NCBI GenBank assembly: GCA_030038565.1
Contig: JASHSS010000627.1
Coordinates: forward strand, 1-32,883
Source of the DNA: Bryobacteraceae bacterium
Lineage (GTDB): Bacteria > Acidobacteriota > Terriglobia > Bryobacterales > Bryobacteraceae
Direction: 5' to 3'
DNA length: 32,883 nucleotides
The translations under genes were made by a program, and so were the position numbers. Under the pieces are notes generated by a model. The model saw nothing but the letters and a program-made list of their open reading frames with translations, was not told the origin of the DNA and did no database searches. Each line of letters begins with the position of its first letter. Position 1 is the stretch's first letter. Positions 7,374 through 15,894 of the stretch are shown one piece after another.

Positions 7374-8864
7374 TCACGCATCCCGCGGGCGCACGTAGAA
7401 GTCCAGGGCCTCTTCGGCGGTCAGCCCTGCCGGCTCGCCGGCCCGCTCCGGGTGCGTGCGGCGGAAGCGCTCCAGCAGCAGGGCCTCGAATTGCCGCACC
7501 AGGGCGGGTTCGCGCGCGGCGATATCGTGGAACTCGGCCGGATCGTTCCGCAGGTCGTACAGCCGGCGCCAGCGGCCGGCGATGGGCTGGGCCGGCCGGT
7601 ACCAGTCCAGGCGCTTCCCGGAGCAATAGATGAATTTGTACCGCTGGGTGCGCGCGTAGGCCTGCTCCGTTTCCATGTACTCGCTGAAGATGTGGTCGCG
7701 CGGGTGCGCCACCCGGCCTCCTTCCAGGTAAGGACGCAGCGACTGGCCGTGCTCCACCGGCAGCCGCTCCGCCTCCAGCATGTCCAGAATGGTGGCGGGC
7801 ACGTCCACGTGCTCGGTGAAGTCCCTCACCACGCCTGGCCGGATGTGCCCCGGCCAGCGCATCATCAGCGGCACCCGCAACGCCGGGTCGTAGCCGCAAT
7901 GTTTCTCAAAGCGCCCGTGCTGCCCGAGCGAATAGCCGTGATCCGCCGTGTACACCACGAAGGTATTGCGGTCCAACCCCAGTTCCGCGAGCCTGTCGAT
8001 CACCACCCCCACATTGCGGTCGAGGAACCGCACCGAAGTGAAGTAAGCCGCCCGGATGCCGCGCTTGTCGGTCTCGGTGAGATCCGCGAAGACCGCCGGA
8101 ACCTGCGCCGCATCCTCGGGACCCAGTGGCGGCGGCGGAAAATCGGCGGGGTCGAAATCGCCGCGGTCTTCCACCGGAAAATCGTACGGCGAGTGCGGCT
8201 CCATGAAGCTCACCCAAAGGGCGAAGGCCCGGCCGTCGCGCCGCCGCTCTTCCAGGTATTGTTCCGCCTGCCGCGCGATGTAGGTGCCCTTCATATCCTC
8301 GTAGTAGCGTGGGAAGGGCAGTTTGTCGGCGTTCAACCAGATGCGCGCCGGGTCCTGGAAGGGATGCCACGGTGGCTTGGCGCGGATATCGGCGGGCGCC
8401 GCGCGGGAAGGCGACACGCGACTCCAGGCGCTCTGGATGGCGTCTTCGGTCAGGCACGTTTCCAGGCCGAACATTCCCTCCCGGGCGGGGCGGTTGAAGT
8501 GCATCTTGCCGAACACCGCGGTTGTGTACCCGGCCTTCCGCAACTGGCGGGCGAGAGTGGGACGGTCCTCCGCCAGAGCCGTGCTCAGCAGCGTCACACC
8601 GCTCGCGTGCGGCAATTGCCCGGTGAAAATCGACTGCCGGGAAGGCGTGCACATCGGCGAATTGCAATAGTGCCGGGCAAAGCGCGCGCTTTGGGATGCG
8701 AAGCGGTCCAGGTTGGGCGTCTCGGCCTGACGATTTCCGTCGCAGCCAAGCACGTATCCCGCATGATCGTCCGCCAGCAGAAATACGAAGTTCGGCCGCG
8801 CCGCCTCCCCGCGCGACCAGCCGGCCGCTGCCATGCCTGCCAGCACCGACCTTCTGGTTACCAT
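7374..8864 (-). CDS. Tat-exported type I sulfatase
   Basis: The 496-residue arylsulfatase-family hydrolase has a twin-arginine N-terminus (VTRRSVLAGMAAAG). The domain begins RPNFVFLLADDHAG (Asp32 and Asp33 as Ca ligands). Cys72 in NSPMCTPSRQSIFTG is the CxPSR site that is oxidised to formylglycine. Lys and His follow in FGKMHFNRP, and YTADHGYSLGQHGRFEKH supplies the second metal and sulfate-binding residues. It should remove sulfate esters from polysaccharides or small molecules in the periplasm. No formylglycine-generating enzyme is in the window. The minus-strand -10-like TGGTAGAGT ends 6 bases before the ATG, again leaderless-type. It stands alone, 92 bases from the carboxyltransferase gene. 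Confidence 0.92.
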   Translation of the reverse strand: MVTRRSVLAGMAAAGWSRGEAARPNFVFLLADDHAGYVLGCDGNRQAETPNLDRFASQSARFARHYCNSPMCTPSRQSIFTGQLPHASGVTLLSTALAEDRPTLARQLRKAGYTTAVFGKMHFNRPAREGMFGLETCLTEDAIQSAWSRVSPSRAAPADIRAKPPWHPFQDPARIWLNADKLPFPRYYEDMKGTYIARQAEQYLEERRRDGRAFALWVSFMEPHSPYDFPVEDRGDFDPADFPPPPLGPEDAAQVPAVFADLTETDKRGIRAAYFTSVRFLDRNVGVVIDRLAELGLDRNTFVVYTADHGYSLGQHGRFEKHCGYDPALRVPLMMRWPGHIRPGVVRDFTEHVDVPATILDMLEAERLPVEHGQSLRPYLEGGRVAHPRDHIFSEYMETEQAYARTQRYKFIYCSGKRLDWYRPAQPIAGRWRRLYDLRNDPAEFHDIAAREPALVRQFEALLLERFRRTHPERAGEPAGLTAEEALDFYVRPRDA

Positions 8865-8926
8865 GCCCTCACTCTACCAGATGCAGCCGGGAGATCCCGC
8901 GGAAATCCACCGCAGCACCGCTCCGC

Positions 8927-10144
8927 TCAGTCCGTGATCACCCCGTAATACCGGCCCATCCAATACGGCAAAATGTAATCGATGCCGGCGGTCTCGATAT
9001 CGCCTTCGCCGCCGCCCGAAAGCGCGAAGGGGTCGCGCTGCCACAGAAAATCGGTGGTCACCCGGTCCTGGACCGGCAGCGGCTGGCAGGCTTCGTTGGT
9101 GCTGCATGCGGGAAACTGGCCCGTGAAGTCGCGGTAGACGTCCGTGCGCGGCCGCTGCAACCAGGCTTCGAGATACGAAACCGTGTCCGCGTCCCGGCCT
9201 TGATTGGCGCCGCTGACGGCGCGGTCGATCATATTGAAGTGCGCGTTCTCGTGGCCCGAAGTAGTCGAACGCAGAATGTCGTAACCCGCGTCGTACCACA
9301 GCGAAGACCAGCCGCTGCCCATGCGTTTCAACGCGTAGAACGTGAGGTAATCGAGATTGAACTTATAGTAGGAGCTGGTCTGGTCGGCGCAATCCACGCC
9401 CACCGGAACCACCACCGTGGGAGAGATCTCGTTCGATAACGACGAGTACTTCCCTTCGAAGGCCCCGCCGTTGACGTGCTTGCCGATCAGCAACAGCGAT
9501 AACTGCTGGTCCGGCCGAATGAGAAATGTGGTGCTCACCGTGTTGTCCGGCAGCACGATGTTCCAGGCGTTGTTCAACAGGTTCTGGAGCAGGCGCGTGA
9601 TCTCGTAAGAGCACCAGTTGCGCACGGTCTGGTCGCTCACCATGTCGTAGGTCACGTACAAGCCGAAGAACACTCCGATGTACTGGTCGCGCGAGGTGTT
9701 CCCGACCCAGATCCACGGCGCGCCATAAGCCGTCCCGGTGTAGATTCCGTTGGCCGATTCCTGGCTCGAAATGCTGGCCGCGTAAGGCGAGTCGGCCGGC
9801 AGGGCGCACCGCGCCAGCACACCGTTGCCGGTTACGTTGATCAGGTTGTCGATGGCGCTGATGGCGTTGTTGATATTGGTCATCGCGTCGGTCGAGCCGG
9901 TAACCTGGTAACGGAAGGCCTCGGCGGCCAGGTAATGTCCGGTCCAGATGGCCGAATCGCCGCAACGGGTATAGTCCACGATCTGGGAGAGGTCCGGCAG
10001 CGAAAGGATGGGGTCCAGAATGGTCCCGTAGGGCAAGTGGCGCGCCAGGATATTCGATTCAATCGCCAGGGCGTCGGCTTCGGCGCCGAACGCCGGGGGA
10101 AGAAGCGCGAGTACGGTAATTACAAAGAGATTGCGGATGGACAT
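8927..10144 (-). CDS. Secreted protein of unknown function, probably alpha-helical barrel type
   Basis: The 405-residue product begins MSIRNLFVITVLALLPPAFGAEAD, a good Sec signal peptide. A longer in-frame start exists at 10183, but it sits on a GATAAT box that looks like the promoter. The body is rich in Asn, Trp and Tyr with repeated helical stretches (WTGHYLAAEAFRYQVTGS, YIGVFFGLYVTYDMV, DYLTFYALKRMG) and ends IDYILPYWMGRYYGVITD. The pattern recalls secreted (alpha/alpha) toroid proteins such as GH88/GH105/GH127-like enzymes or alginate-lyase-like folds, but no catalytic motif was recognised. Five or more Cys residues suggest disulfides. It is a lineage-type secreted protein, and no function is assigned. 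Confidence 0.7.
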   Translation of the reverse strand: MSIRNLFVITVLALLPPAFGAEADALAIESNILARHLPYGTILDPILSLPDLSQIVDYTRCGDSAIWTGHYLAAEAFRYQVTGSTDAMTNINNAISAIDNLINVTGNGVLARCALPADSPYAASISSQESANGIYTGTAYGAPWIWVGNTSRDQYIGVFFGLYVTYDMVSDQTVRNWCSYEITRLLQNLLNNAWNIVLPDNTVSTTFLIRPDQQLSLLLIGKHVNGGAFEGKYSSLSNEISPTVVVPVGVDCADQTSSYYKFNLDYLTFYALKRMGSGWSSLWYDAGYDILRSTTSGHENAHFNMIDRAVSGANQGRDADTVSYLEAWLQRPRTDVYRDFTGQFPACSTNEACQPLPVQDRVTTDFLWQRDPFALSGGGEGDIETAGIDYILPYWMGRYYGVITD

Positions 10145-10201
10145 GCGAAACCACCTGAAGGACGCGGCTGTATTCATTATCACGCATTTCAGGTCCGCCG
10201 C

Positions 10202-11734
10202 TTACGCCAGTTCGATCTGGGAAGCGGTGAAAAGGTCATTGATCTGGAGCAGCAGTTCGCTCTGCGCCTTGTAGAACACATCGATGTCCGGGGTCCGGAC
10301 ATAGGCAAAGATCTCCAGGGAGAAGGATCCCGCCGAGATTCCGATGATGCGCGCGGGGGTTGACGCCGGTTCGACATCGCGCCTGCCCGAGAGCAGCTTG
10401 CCCAGCGCCTCCATCAGCGCGTGGATCTGTTCGTCGGTGGTGCTGCGCTTGATCTGAAAGGTGGGATTGAAGAGAATCTTGTCGCGCGCGGAATAATTTT
10501 CCAGGTTGAAGCCGGCGAAATTGGAGTTGGGCACGCTGACCACCGAACGGTTCAGCGTGCGGATGCGGGTCGAGCGCATCCCGATGTCCTCCACCACCCC
10601 GACCATGCCGCCGAAGTTTCCGAATTCGCCGATCCGGACGGGCTGGTCGCCGATCAGCGAAACGCCTCCGAAAACGTTGGCGATGGTTTGCTGCGCGGCC
10701 AGCGCGACGGCGATTCCGCCCACCCCCAGACCCGCGATCAGGGTGGACGTGTTGTAGCCCCAGTTTCCCAGCACCATCAGAATGGCCAGCACCACGATGG
10801 TGGCGGAGGCCGTTCGCCGGCCCAGCCGCAGCATGGTCCGGGAAGCCATCTGCTGGCGCGCGTTCATCTTCATCTCGATATGCCCGAAGAGCATATTCAC
10901 CAGCCGGATGATGCACCACGTCACCGACGATACGAAAACCAGCCCCATGCCACGGCCGATGTACAGGCGCGCAATCGCGGAGGGGTCCACGATGCCGATC
11001 CCGATCCGCAGGATCGCCAGCCACAGCATCACCCGCAGGGGTTCAATCACGGTTTCGAGCCACGGCAATCGCCACTGCTGCTGGAGATGCCGCTGGGGGA
11101 TCTTCACCAGCAGGGCCAGCGCCCTATCCAACAGCCGCGCGAGCGAAATCAGCAGCAGCGCCAGCAGCGCCAACGCCAGCCACTTCCAGACCGGCGTCCC
11201 CAGAAACTGCGGCTTCACCAGGAACGGTGGAAAATAGCGCTCGATGGCGGGCGCCACCAGCGAGGTCTGAATTTCCGGAAGGGCCGCAACGGTGTCCTGG
11301 GAAAAGAGCCAGACTTGCGGTCCACCGCTGGTGAGCGTGACCCGTTCGAGGGCGATGGGAATGCTGCCGCCGTTTTGGGTAATGGTAGCCGCCACCACCT
11401 GGTTCGGATTTCCACTGCCGGAGAGGTCGCCTTCCGGGTTCTGGCTGAGATGGAACACACCGAAGCCGGGAGCCGAGTTGAGGATGGTTTCCAGTTTCCT
11501 GGCCAGCGCCAGTCCCTGCTGGTCGCGATTTCTGGCGGGAAGCCGGCGCAGGTCCAGATACTGGGCGGCCGTGCCGTAGTCCCGATTCTGGCAGGCCTCC
11601 AAAAAGCCGATCACCGAAGAGCGCGGGTTGTCGCGGCCCAGGCTATCGGCCGGAGGTGCGCTGGGCACAGCCCGCGCGGCCGGCGAAAAGGCACACCCGG
11701 CCCAACATAGGAAAATCAGTAGCGGCCTCGTCAC
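10202..11734 (-). CDS. MscS-family mechanosensitive ion channel with periplasmic N-terminal domain
   Basis: The 510-residue protein has a signal peptide (RPLLIFLCWAGCAFSPAARA), a soluble domain of about 140 residues, and then several membrane helices (WLALALLALLLISLARLL, VMLWLAILRIGIGIV, MGLVFVSSVTWCIIRLV). The pore-lining TM3/beta-domain signature GLGVGGIAVALAAQQTIANVF is followed by GGVSLIGDQPVRIGEFGNFGG and PNSNFAGFNLENYS, which are diagnostic of MscS. It would open under membrane tension to release solutes during osmotic downshift. The extra N-terminal domain makes it one of the larger, non-E. coli-like members. It ends 57 bases before the secreted unknown gene and may be co-transcribed with it. 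Confidence 0.92.
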   Translation of the reverse strand: MTRPLLIFLCWAGCAFSPAARAVPSAPPADSLGRDNPRSSVIGFLEACQNRDYGTAAQYLDLRRLPARNRDQQGLALARKLETILNSAPGFGVFHLSQNPEGDLSGSGNPNQVVAATITQNGGSIPIALERVTLTSGGPQVWLFSQDTVAALPEIQTSLVAPAIERYFPPFLVKPQFLGTPVWKWLALALLALLLISLARLLDRALALLVKIPQRHLQQQWRLPWLETVIEPLRVMLWLAILRIGIGIVDPSAIARLYIGRGMGLVFVSSVTWCIIRLVNMLFGHIEMKMNARQQMASRTMLRLGRRTASATIVVLAILMVLGNWGYNTSTLIAGLGVGGIAVALAAQQTIANVFGGVSLIGDQPVRIGEFGNFGGMVGVVEDIGMRSTRIRTLNRSVVSVPNSNFAGFNLENYSARDKILFNPTFQIKRSTTDEQIHALMEALGKLLSGRRDVEPASTPARIIGISAGSFSLEIFAYVRTPDIDVFYKAQSELLLQINDLFTASQIELA

Positions 11735-11784
11735 TCCTCATTCGGCGTGCAACTGCATCGCCAATCGGAAAGAGGTGGTTTTCG

Positions 11785-12207
11785 TCACGTTGGCCGCTGT
11801 TCTGCGGGCCGCGAAAAGCGCGCCCGCACTTCCGCGCTCACCGCCGCCGGGCGGCCCGTCCCGGCATCGATGGGGCACCACACGGTGAGCGCCCGGGCCA
11901 ACAGCGAACGATCGGAGGCGCGCAGCAATTCGGTATGGCGCTCGAAGCGCAGGCGGCTGGCAGCGCCCACCCAGGTACGCGCCACGATGGTCTCGCCCAG
12001 GCGGGCGGGCTGCTTGTAGTCGATCTCGTGGCGGAGCACGATCCAGCGCAGCTTGCGGCGATCCGCTTCCGGCGCCAGCGCGTTCCAGTGGGCCACCGCG
12101 GCCTCCTGCACCCAGCGCAGGTAAACCACGTTGTTGACGTGGCCCAGTGCGTCGATGTCCGCCGCCTCCACCGCCAGCGGCAGTTCGAAAGCCTCCGGGT
12201 CTACCAC
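11785..12207 (-). CDS. Acyl-CoA thioesterase, hot-dog 4HBT family
   Basis: The 140-residue product has AADIDALGHVNNVVYLRWVQEA, the 4HBT/FadM active-site segment with its Asp and HVNN, and then VLRHEIDYKQPARLGETI on the central helix and sheet. Members hydrolyse acyl-CoA or acyl-ACP thioesters. The start is taken as GTG at 12207, which overlaps the 3' end of the M13 peptidase gene (GTGTGGTAG contains that gene's stop), so the two are translationally coupled. The frame continues far upstream inside the peptidase gene, but that part has no family similarity. Length and start fit a typical 130-145 residue member. Confidence 0.85.
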   Translation of the reverse strand: MVDPEAFELPLAVEAADIDALGHVNNVVYLRWVQEAAVAHWNALAPEADRRKLRWIVLRHEIDYKQPARLGETIVARTWVGAASRLRFERHTELLRASDRSLLARALTVWCPIDAGTGRPAAVSAEVRARFSRPAEQRPT

Positions 12208-14204
12208 ACGCGGCAGGCGTTTTCGCTGACCATCGGCTGCCCGGCATGGCAGGCGAAGGCCTTCTGGAACTCCGGCATGTTCTGCAGTGTGCCGTCCACG
12301 CGGTAGCGCCCGGGCGAATGTGGATTGGTGAGGGCCTGCTGGCGCTCGGCCTCGGGCGTGTTGCGCTCGCACCAGATCTGCGCGAAGCCCAGGAAAAAGC
12401 GCTGCTCGGGAGTGAATCCGTCGAGCGTCTGCCCCTTGCCGTTGAGGGTGTCTTCGAGCGCCATCAGCGCCACCCGCAGGCCGCCGTTATCGGCGGTGTT
12501 CTCGCCCAGGGTCAGGCGCCCGTTCACCTTCACATCGTCCACCGCGGTGAAGCCCGAGTATTCGTTGGCCACGCAGGCGGCGCGCTTCTCGAACTCCGCC
12601 CCATCCTGCGGCGTCCACCAGTCGCGCAGGTTGCCGTCGCCGTCGTACTTACGGCCCTGGTCGTCAAACCCGTGGGTCATCTCGTGGCCGATCACCGCGC
12701 CGGCGCCTCCGTAGTTCAGCGCCATATCGCGCCGCGGGTCGAAGAAGGGCGGCTGCAAAATGCCGGCCGGAAAATTGATGCTGTTGCTGGTGGGCTGATA
12801 AAACGCGTTAACCGTGGGGGTGGTCATGCTCCACTCGGTTTTGTCGGTCGGTTGGCCGATGCGCTGGAGGCGCTGATCGGCCAAAAACCCGGTGGTGCGG
12901 ACCACATTGCCCAGGTAGTCGTCGCGCGCGATGGTGACCTTGCTATAGTCGCGCCACTTCGCCGGCGTGCCCACGTTGCGGGTGATGTCCTTGAGCTTTT
13001 CGAGCGCGGCTTTCTTGGTGGTCTCGCTCATCCACGGCAGGGTCTGAATATCTTGGCCGAGGGCCTTTTCGAGCGCATCCACCAGTTGGTTGATCTGCGC
13101 CTTGGCATCGGCGCCGAAGGCCACCTGGATGTACTTTTGGCCCAGCAGGTCGCCCAGCGATCGATCCACCGCCACCACGCAGCGCGCGGTGCGCGGGCGC
13201 GGCTCTTTGGCCCCGGTCAGGTAGCGCTGCCAGAAATCGAAATCCTCGTCCTCGAACGCTTTGGGCAGCATGGGCGCGCTGGCCCGCAGCAGGTGGTATT
13301 CAAAGTAGGCCTTCCAGGGATCGGCCGAATCCTGCGGCAGGTTGATGGCGATCTGCTGGATGAAATCCGGTTGCGCCACGTTGAGCGTGTCGAACGGCGG
13401 CGCGCCCATGCCCGCGAAAAGCGCGTCCCAGTCCCACGGCGAGAGCCCCTTCAACTCGGCGCGGGTCATGATGTGGTAGCGTTTGGCGGGGTCGCGCAGG
13501 GCGACGCGGTCGATCGACGCCTTGGCCAGAATAGTTTCGAAATCCAGCACCACCGCCGCCTTGGCCGCCGCCGTATCCGCCGAATCGCCCGCCAACTGGA
13601 ACATATTCTTCATGTGGGCCGCGAAGCGCGCGCGGGTCTCCACGGATTTCGGGTCGGTCTTCAAATAGTAATCGCGGTCGGGCAGCGACAGGCCGCCCTG
13701 CCCCAGCGTGGCGATGGTCTTGTTGGAATCCTTAGCGTCGGGCTGCGAGCCGAAACTGAACAGCACCTGGATCCCCATGTGGTGCAGGCGTATCAGTTCG
13801 GCGCCCACTTCGGCTTCGCTGCCCATCTGGTCGATGCGCGCCAGCTCGTCCTGAATCGGCTTCAGGCCTCTCTTTTCGATGCCCGCGGTATCCATGCAAC
13901 TGGCGTACATGTCGCCGATCTTCTGATCGAGCGGGGAACGGCTGGCGTTCGCGACCGCCGCGCCCTGCAGGATATCGAGCAGCACCTTCTCATTGCGCTC
14001 GCTCAATTCCGTGAAGCGCCCGTAGCGGGAGCGGTCCGCGGGCAGAGGATGGCTGGCGATCCAGTTGCCGCAGGCGTACTGGTAGAAATCGACGCACGGG
14101 TTGACCGATTTGTTCATCGCGCCGGTGTCCACACCCGATGCGGGGTCGGCGGCGAAGGCCAACGCCGCGAAGGCCGTCAGTGCTAATGGAAAACGAAGAT
14201 TCAT
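12201..14204 (-). CDS. Secreted M13-family (neprilysin/PepO-like) zinc metalloendopeptidase
   Basis: The 667-residue product has a signal peptide (MNLRFPLALTAFAALAFA) and the M13 opening NKSVNPCVDFYQYACGNW. The catalytic helix is VIGHEMTHGFDDQGR (His507, Glu508, His511), with the third zinc ligand Glu568 in ENTADNGGL. NAFYQP and the C-terminal ACRVW complete the family pattern. These enzymes cleave peptides outside the cytoplasm. The start at 14204 is chosen because the frame extends 36 codons further without a signal. A TACAAT box at 14231-14236 on the same strand lies 26 bases before it. The gene overlaps the thioesterase start. Confidence 0.95.
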   Translation of the reverse strand: MNLRFPLALTAFAALAFAADPASGVDTGAMNKSVNPCVDFYQYACGNWIASHPLPADRSRYGRFTELSERNEKVLLDILQGAAVANASRSPLDQKIGDMYASCMDTAGIEKRGLKPIQDELARIDQMGSEAEVGAELIRLHHMGIQVLFSFGSQPDAKDSNKTIATLGQGGLSLPDRDYYLKTDPKSVETRARFAAHMKNMFQLAGDSADTAAAKAAVVLDFETILAKASIDRVALRDPAKRYHIMTRAELKGLSPWDWDALFAGMGAPPFDTLNVAQPDFIQQIAINLPQDSADPWKAYFEYHLLRASAPMLPKAFEDEDFDFWQRYLTGAKEPRPRTARCVVAVDRSLGDLLGQKYIQVAFGADAKAQINQLVDALEKALGQDIQTLPWMSETTKKAALEKLKDITRNVGTPAKWRDYSKVTIARDDYLGNVVRTTGFLADQRLQRIGQPTDKTEWSMTTPTVNAFYQPTSNSINFPAGILQPPFFDPRRDMALNYGGAGAVIGHEMTHGFDDQGRKYDGDGNLRDWWTPQDGAEFEKRAACVANEYSGFTAVDDVKVNGRLTLGENTADNGGLRVALMALEDTLNGKGQTLDGFTPEQRFFLGFAQIWCERNTPEAERQQALTNPHSPGRYRVDGTLQNMPEFQKAFACHAGQPMVSENACRVW

Positions 14205-14347
14205 GGGAATTTCCGATGGCAAACGATTCGATTGTAACGCTCCGCGCGGATCGGCGTGCTGCCACGAATTCTCCCGGGGAAGGTGGGGCAGGTCTTCAGC
14301 CCAGGAGCACAATTTCCCTTGCCTGGCTGACCCGGCCGCGCGCTGGC

Positions 14348-14434
14348 GACCTGGCCGAACTCTATCAGGTTGAAACCCGGGCCCTCGTTCAGGCCGTCAA
14401 GCGCAACATGTTCCAACTCACCGCAGAGGAAGCG
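14348..14434 (+). pseudogene. Remnant of an ORF6N-domain protein
   Basis: A short frame in the 341-base gap between the M13 gene and queC encodes DLAELYQVETRALVQAVKRN followed at once by MFQLTAEEA. Intact ORF6N (KilA-N-related) domains read DLAxLYGVxTxxLNQAVKRN, then about eight residues (ERFPEDF), then MFQLTxEE. The junction is therefore a small in-frame deletion in an otherwise readable motif. No start, upstream strand or downstream conserved portion is left. ORF6N proteins are typically on phages and mobile elements, so this looks like a relic of transfer. The match is from memory of the family consensus. Confidence 0.55.
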
Positions 14435-14531
14435 ATGCCACCAAGCCTGCCACGCCGTGGCACCGCAAATGCGGGGTTGCTTCCAGGTGCGAAATGCCGC
14501 GCCCGGATGCCAGGCGCCCGGCGGCACTCGC

Positions 14532-14537
14532 TACACT
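14532..14537 (+). promoter_or_regulatory. -10 element (TACACT) before queC
   Basis: GCTACACT ends 8 bases before the queC ATG at 14546, and the same word precedes the PmoA-like gene. No preQ1 riboswitch-like sequence was found between the ORF6N remnant and the gene. Confidence 0.5.
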
Positions 14538-14545
14538 AGTGACAG

Positions 14546-15217
14546 ATGCCGAAAGCGGTCTGCCTGCTGAGCGGAGGATTGGATTCTTCCACCTGCCTCG
14601 CGATTGCCTTGCGCGAGGGGTACCGCTGTTATGCGCTCTCGTTCGATTACGGCCAGCGGCACAAGGTGGAACTGGAGGCGGCCGCGCGCGTGGCCGCCCG
14701 GCTGGGCGCCGAGCATCACCTCGTCATGCACATCAGCCTGGATGCCTTCGGCGGATCGGCGCTCACGTCCAGCCTGGCGGTGCCCAAGGCGCGCTCGACA
14801 GCGGAGATGGCGCACGGCATTCCCATCACCTACGTGCCGGCGCGCAACACCATTTTTCTTTCGTTCGCGCTGGCCTGGGCCGAAGTTCTGGAAGCCTGCG
14901 ACATTTTCATCGGGGTGAACGCGCTGGATTATTCGGGCTACCCGGATTGCCGCCCGGAGTACATCGAGGCCTACCAGCGCATGGCCAACCTGGCCACTAA
15001 GGCCGGCGTGGAGGGCCGCACGCGAATCCGCATCCACACGCCGCTGATCGAATGGAGCAAGGCGCGGATCGTGCTCGAGGCGCGCGACCTGGGGCTGGAT
15101 TTCTCGCTCACCCATAGTTGTTACGATCCGCTGGCGGAGGGCCGCCCGTGCGGGCAGTGCGACGCCTGCCTGCTGCGGCGCAAGGGATTCGAAGAGGCCG
15201 GCGTTGAAGATCGCTGA
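14546..15217 (+). CDS. queC: 7-cyano-7-deazaguanine synthase QueC
   Basis: QueC converts 7-carboxy-7-deazaguanine to preQ0 with ATP and ammonia in queuosine biosynthesis. The 223-residue product has the PP-loop SGGLDSS at residues 9-15, [49 protein letters not shown], and the C-terminal zinc site Cys192, Cys202, Cys205 and Cys208 ([11 protein letters not shown]). The length is normal. It overlaps queE by 14 bases. Together with tsaD at the left edge, this window holds two independent tRNA-modification loci. No queD or folE is present here. Confidence 0.97.
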   Translation: MPKAVCLLSGGLDSSTCLAIALREGYRCYALSFDYGQRHKVELEAAARVAARLGAEHHLVMHISLDAFGGSALTSSLAVPKARSTAEMAHGIPITYVPARNTIFLSFALAWAEVLEACDIFIGVNALDYSGYPDCRPEYIEAYQRMANLATKAGVEGRTRIRIHTPLIEWSKARIVLEARDLGLDFSLTHSCYDPLAEGRPCGQCDACLLRRKGFEEAGVEDR

Positions 15218-15890
15218 GTTGTTCTATTCGCTGCAGGGGGAAGGCTCGCTGGTGGGCGTGCCGTCGTTCTTCATCCGCACCAGCGGGTGCAACCTGCGCT
15301 GCGCGTGGTGCGATACGCCGTACACTTCCTGGCGGCCGGAAGGCACGGAACTGCCGCTCGATCAGATCCTGGACGAGTGGCGGGCGCACCACGCGCGGCA
15401 CGTGGTGATCACCGGGGGCGAGCCTATGATCGCGCCAGAGATCGTCCCGCTGACCGAGCGCCTGCGCGGCGCCGGGGCGCACATCACCATCGAGACGGCC
15501 GGCACCGTCTGGCAGCCGGTGTCCTGCGACCTGATGAGCATCAGCCCCAAGCTGGCCAACAGCACACCCGCTGCGGACGGACCGGAGGGCGGCTGGGCTG
15601 TGCGCCACGAGCGCCTGCGCATTCAACCCGGAGTGCTGGCCGAACTGATGGGCCGCTACGAGTACCAGCTCAAATTCGTGGTGCAGAATGCGGCCGATCT
15701 GGAGGAGGTGCGGGCCCTGGTGTGCCAGTTGGGGGCGCCGCGGGAGCGCGTCATTCTGATGCCCGAAGGCGTCACCGCGGAGGTGTTGCGCGAGCGCTGC
15801 CTGTGGATTGCGGAGGCTTGCAAGGATGAGGGGTTCCGCTTCAGCCCGCGGCTGCACGTGGATCTCTACGGCAACCGGAGAGGAGTTTGA
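15204..15890 (+). CDS. queE: 7-carboxy-7-deazaguanine synthase QueE (radical SAM)
   Basis: QueE contracts 6-carboxytetrahydropterin to 7-carboxy-7-deazaguanine. The 228-residue product has [19 protein letters not shown] and the radical-SAM cluster motif Cys29-x3-Cys33-x2-Cys36 (CNLRCAWC), VVITGGEPM, and later SPKLANSTP and QLKFVV. The start is a TTG at 15204 inside the queC coding end, with an AGAGG-like stretch upstream, so the two are translationally coupled. A later start would cut into the conserved [13 protein letters not shown]. The length matches the family. Confidence 0.96.
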   Translation: MKIAELFYSLQGEGSLVGVPSFFIRTSGCNLRCAWCDTPYTSWRPEGTELPLDQILDEWRAHHARHVVITGGEPMIAPEIVPLTERLRGAGAHITIETAGTVWQPVSCDLMSISPKLANSTPAADGPEGGWAVRHERLRIQPGVLAELMGRYEYQLKFVVQNAADLEEVRALVCQLGAPRERVILMPEGVTAEVLRERCLWIAEACKDEGFRFSPRLHVDLYGNRRGV

Positions 15891-15894
15891 AACC

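Noticed and set aside
7272-8948. A 558-codon plus-strand frame
   Set aside because: It is antisense to the Tat-type sulfatase, which has the CxPSR site and metal ligands.
12147-14186. A 679-codon open frame on the plus strand
   Set aside because: It is antisense to the M13 peptidase gene, which has all its catalytic motifs. The frame has no recognisable domain and is rich in Arg/His/Gly, typical of GC-rich shadow frames.
14205-14545. A preQ1 riboswitch upstream of queC
   Set aside because: No aptamer-like stem with an A-rich tail was found. The gap holds an ORF6N relic and a -10 box only 8 bases before the ATG, leaving no leader.
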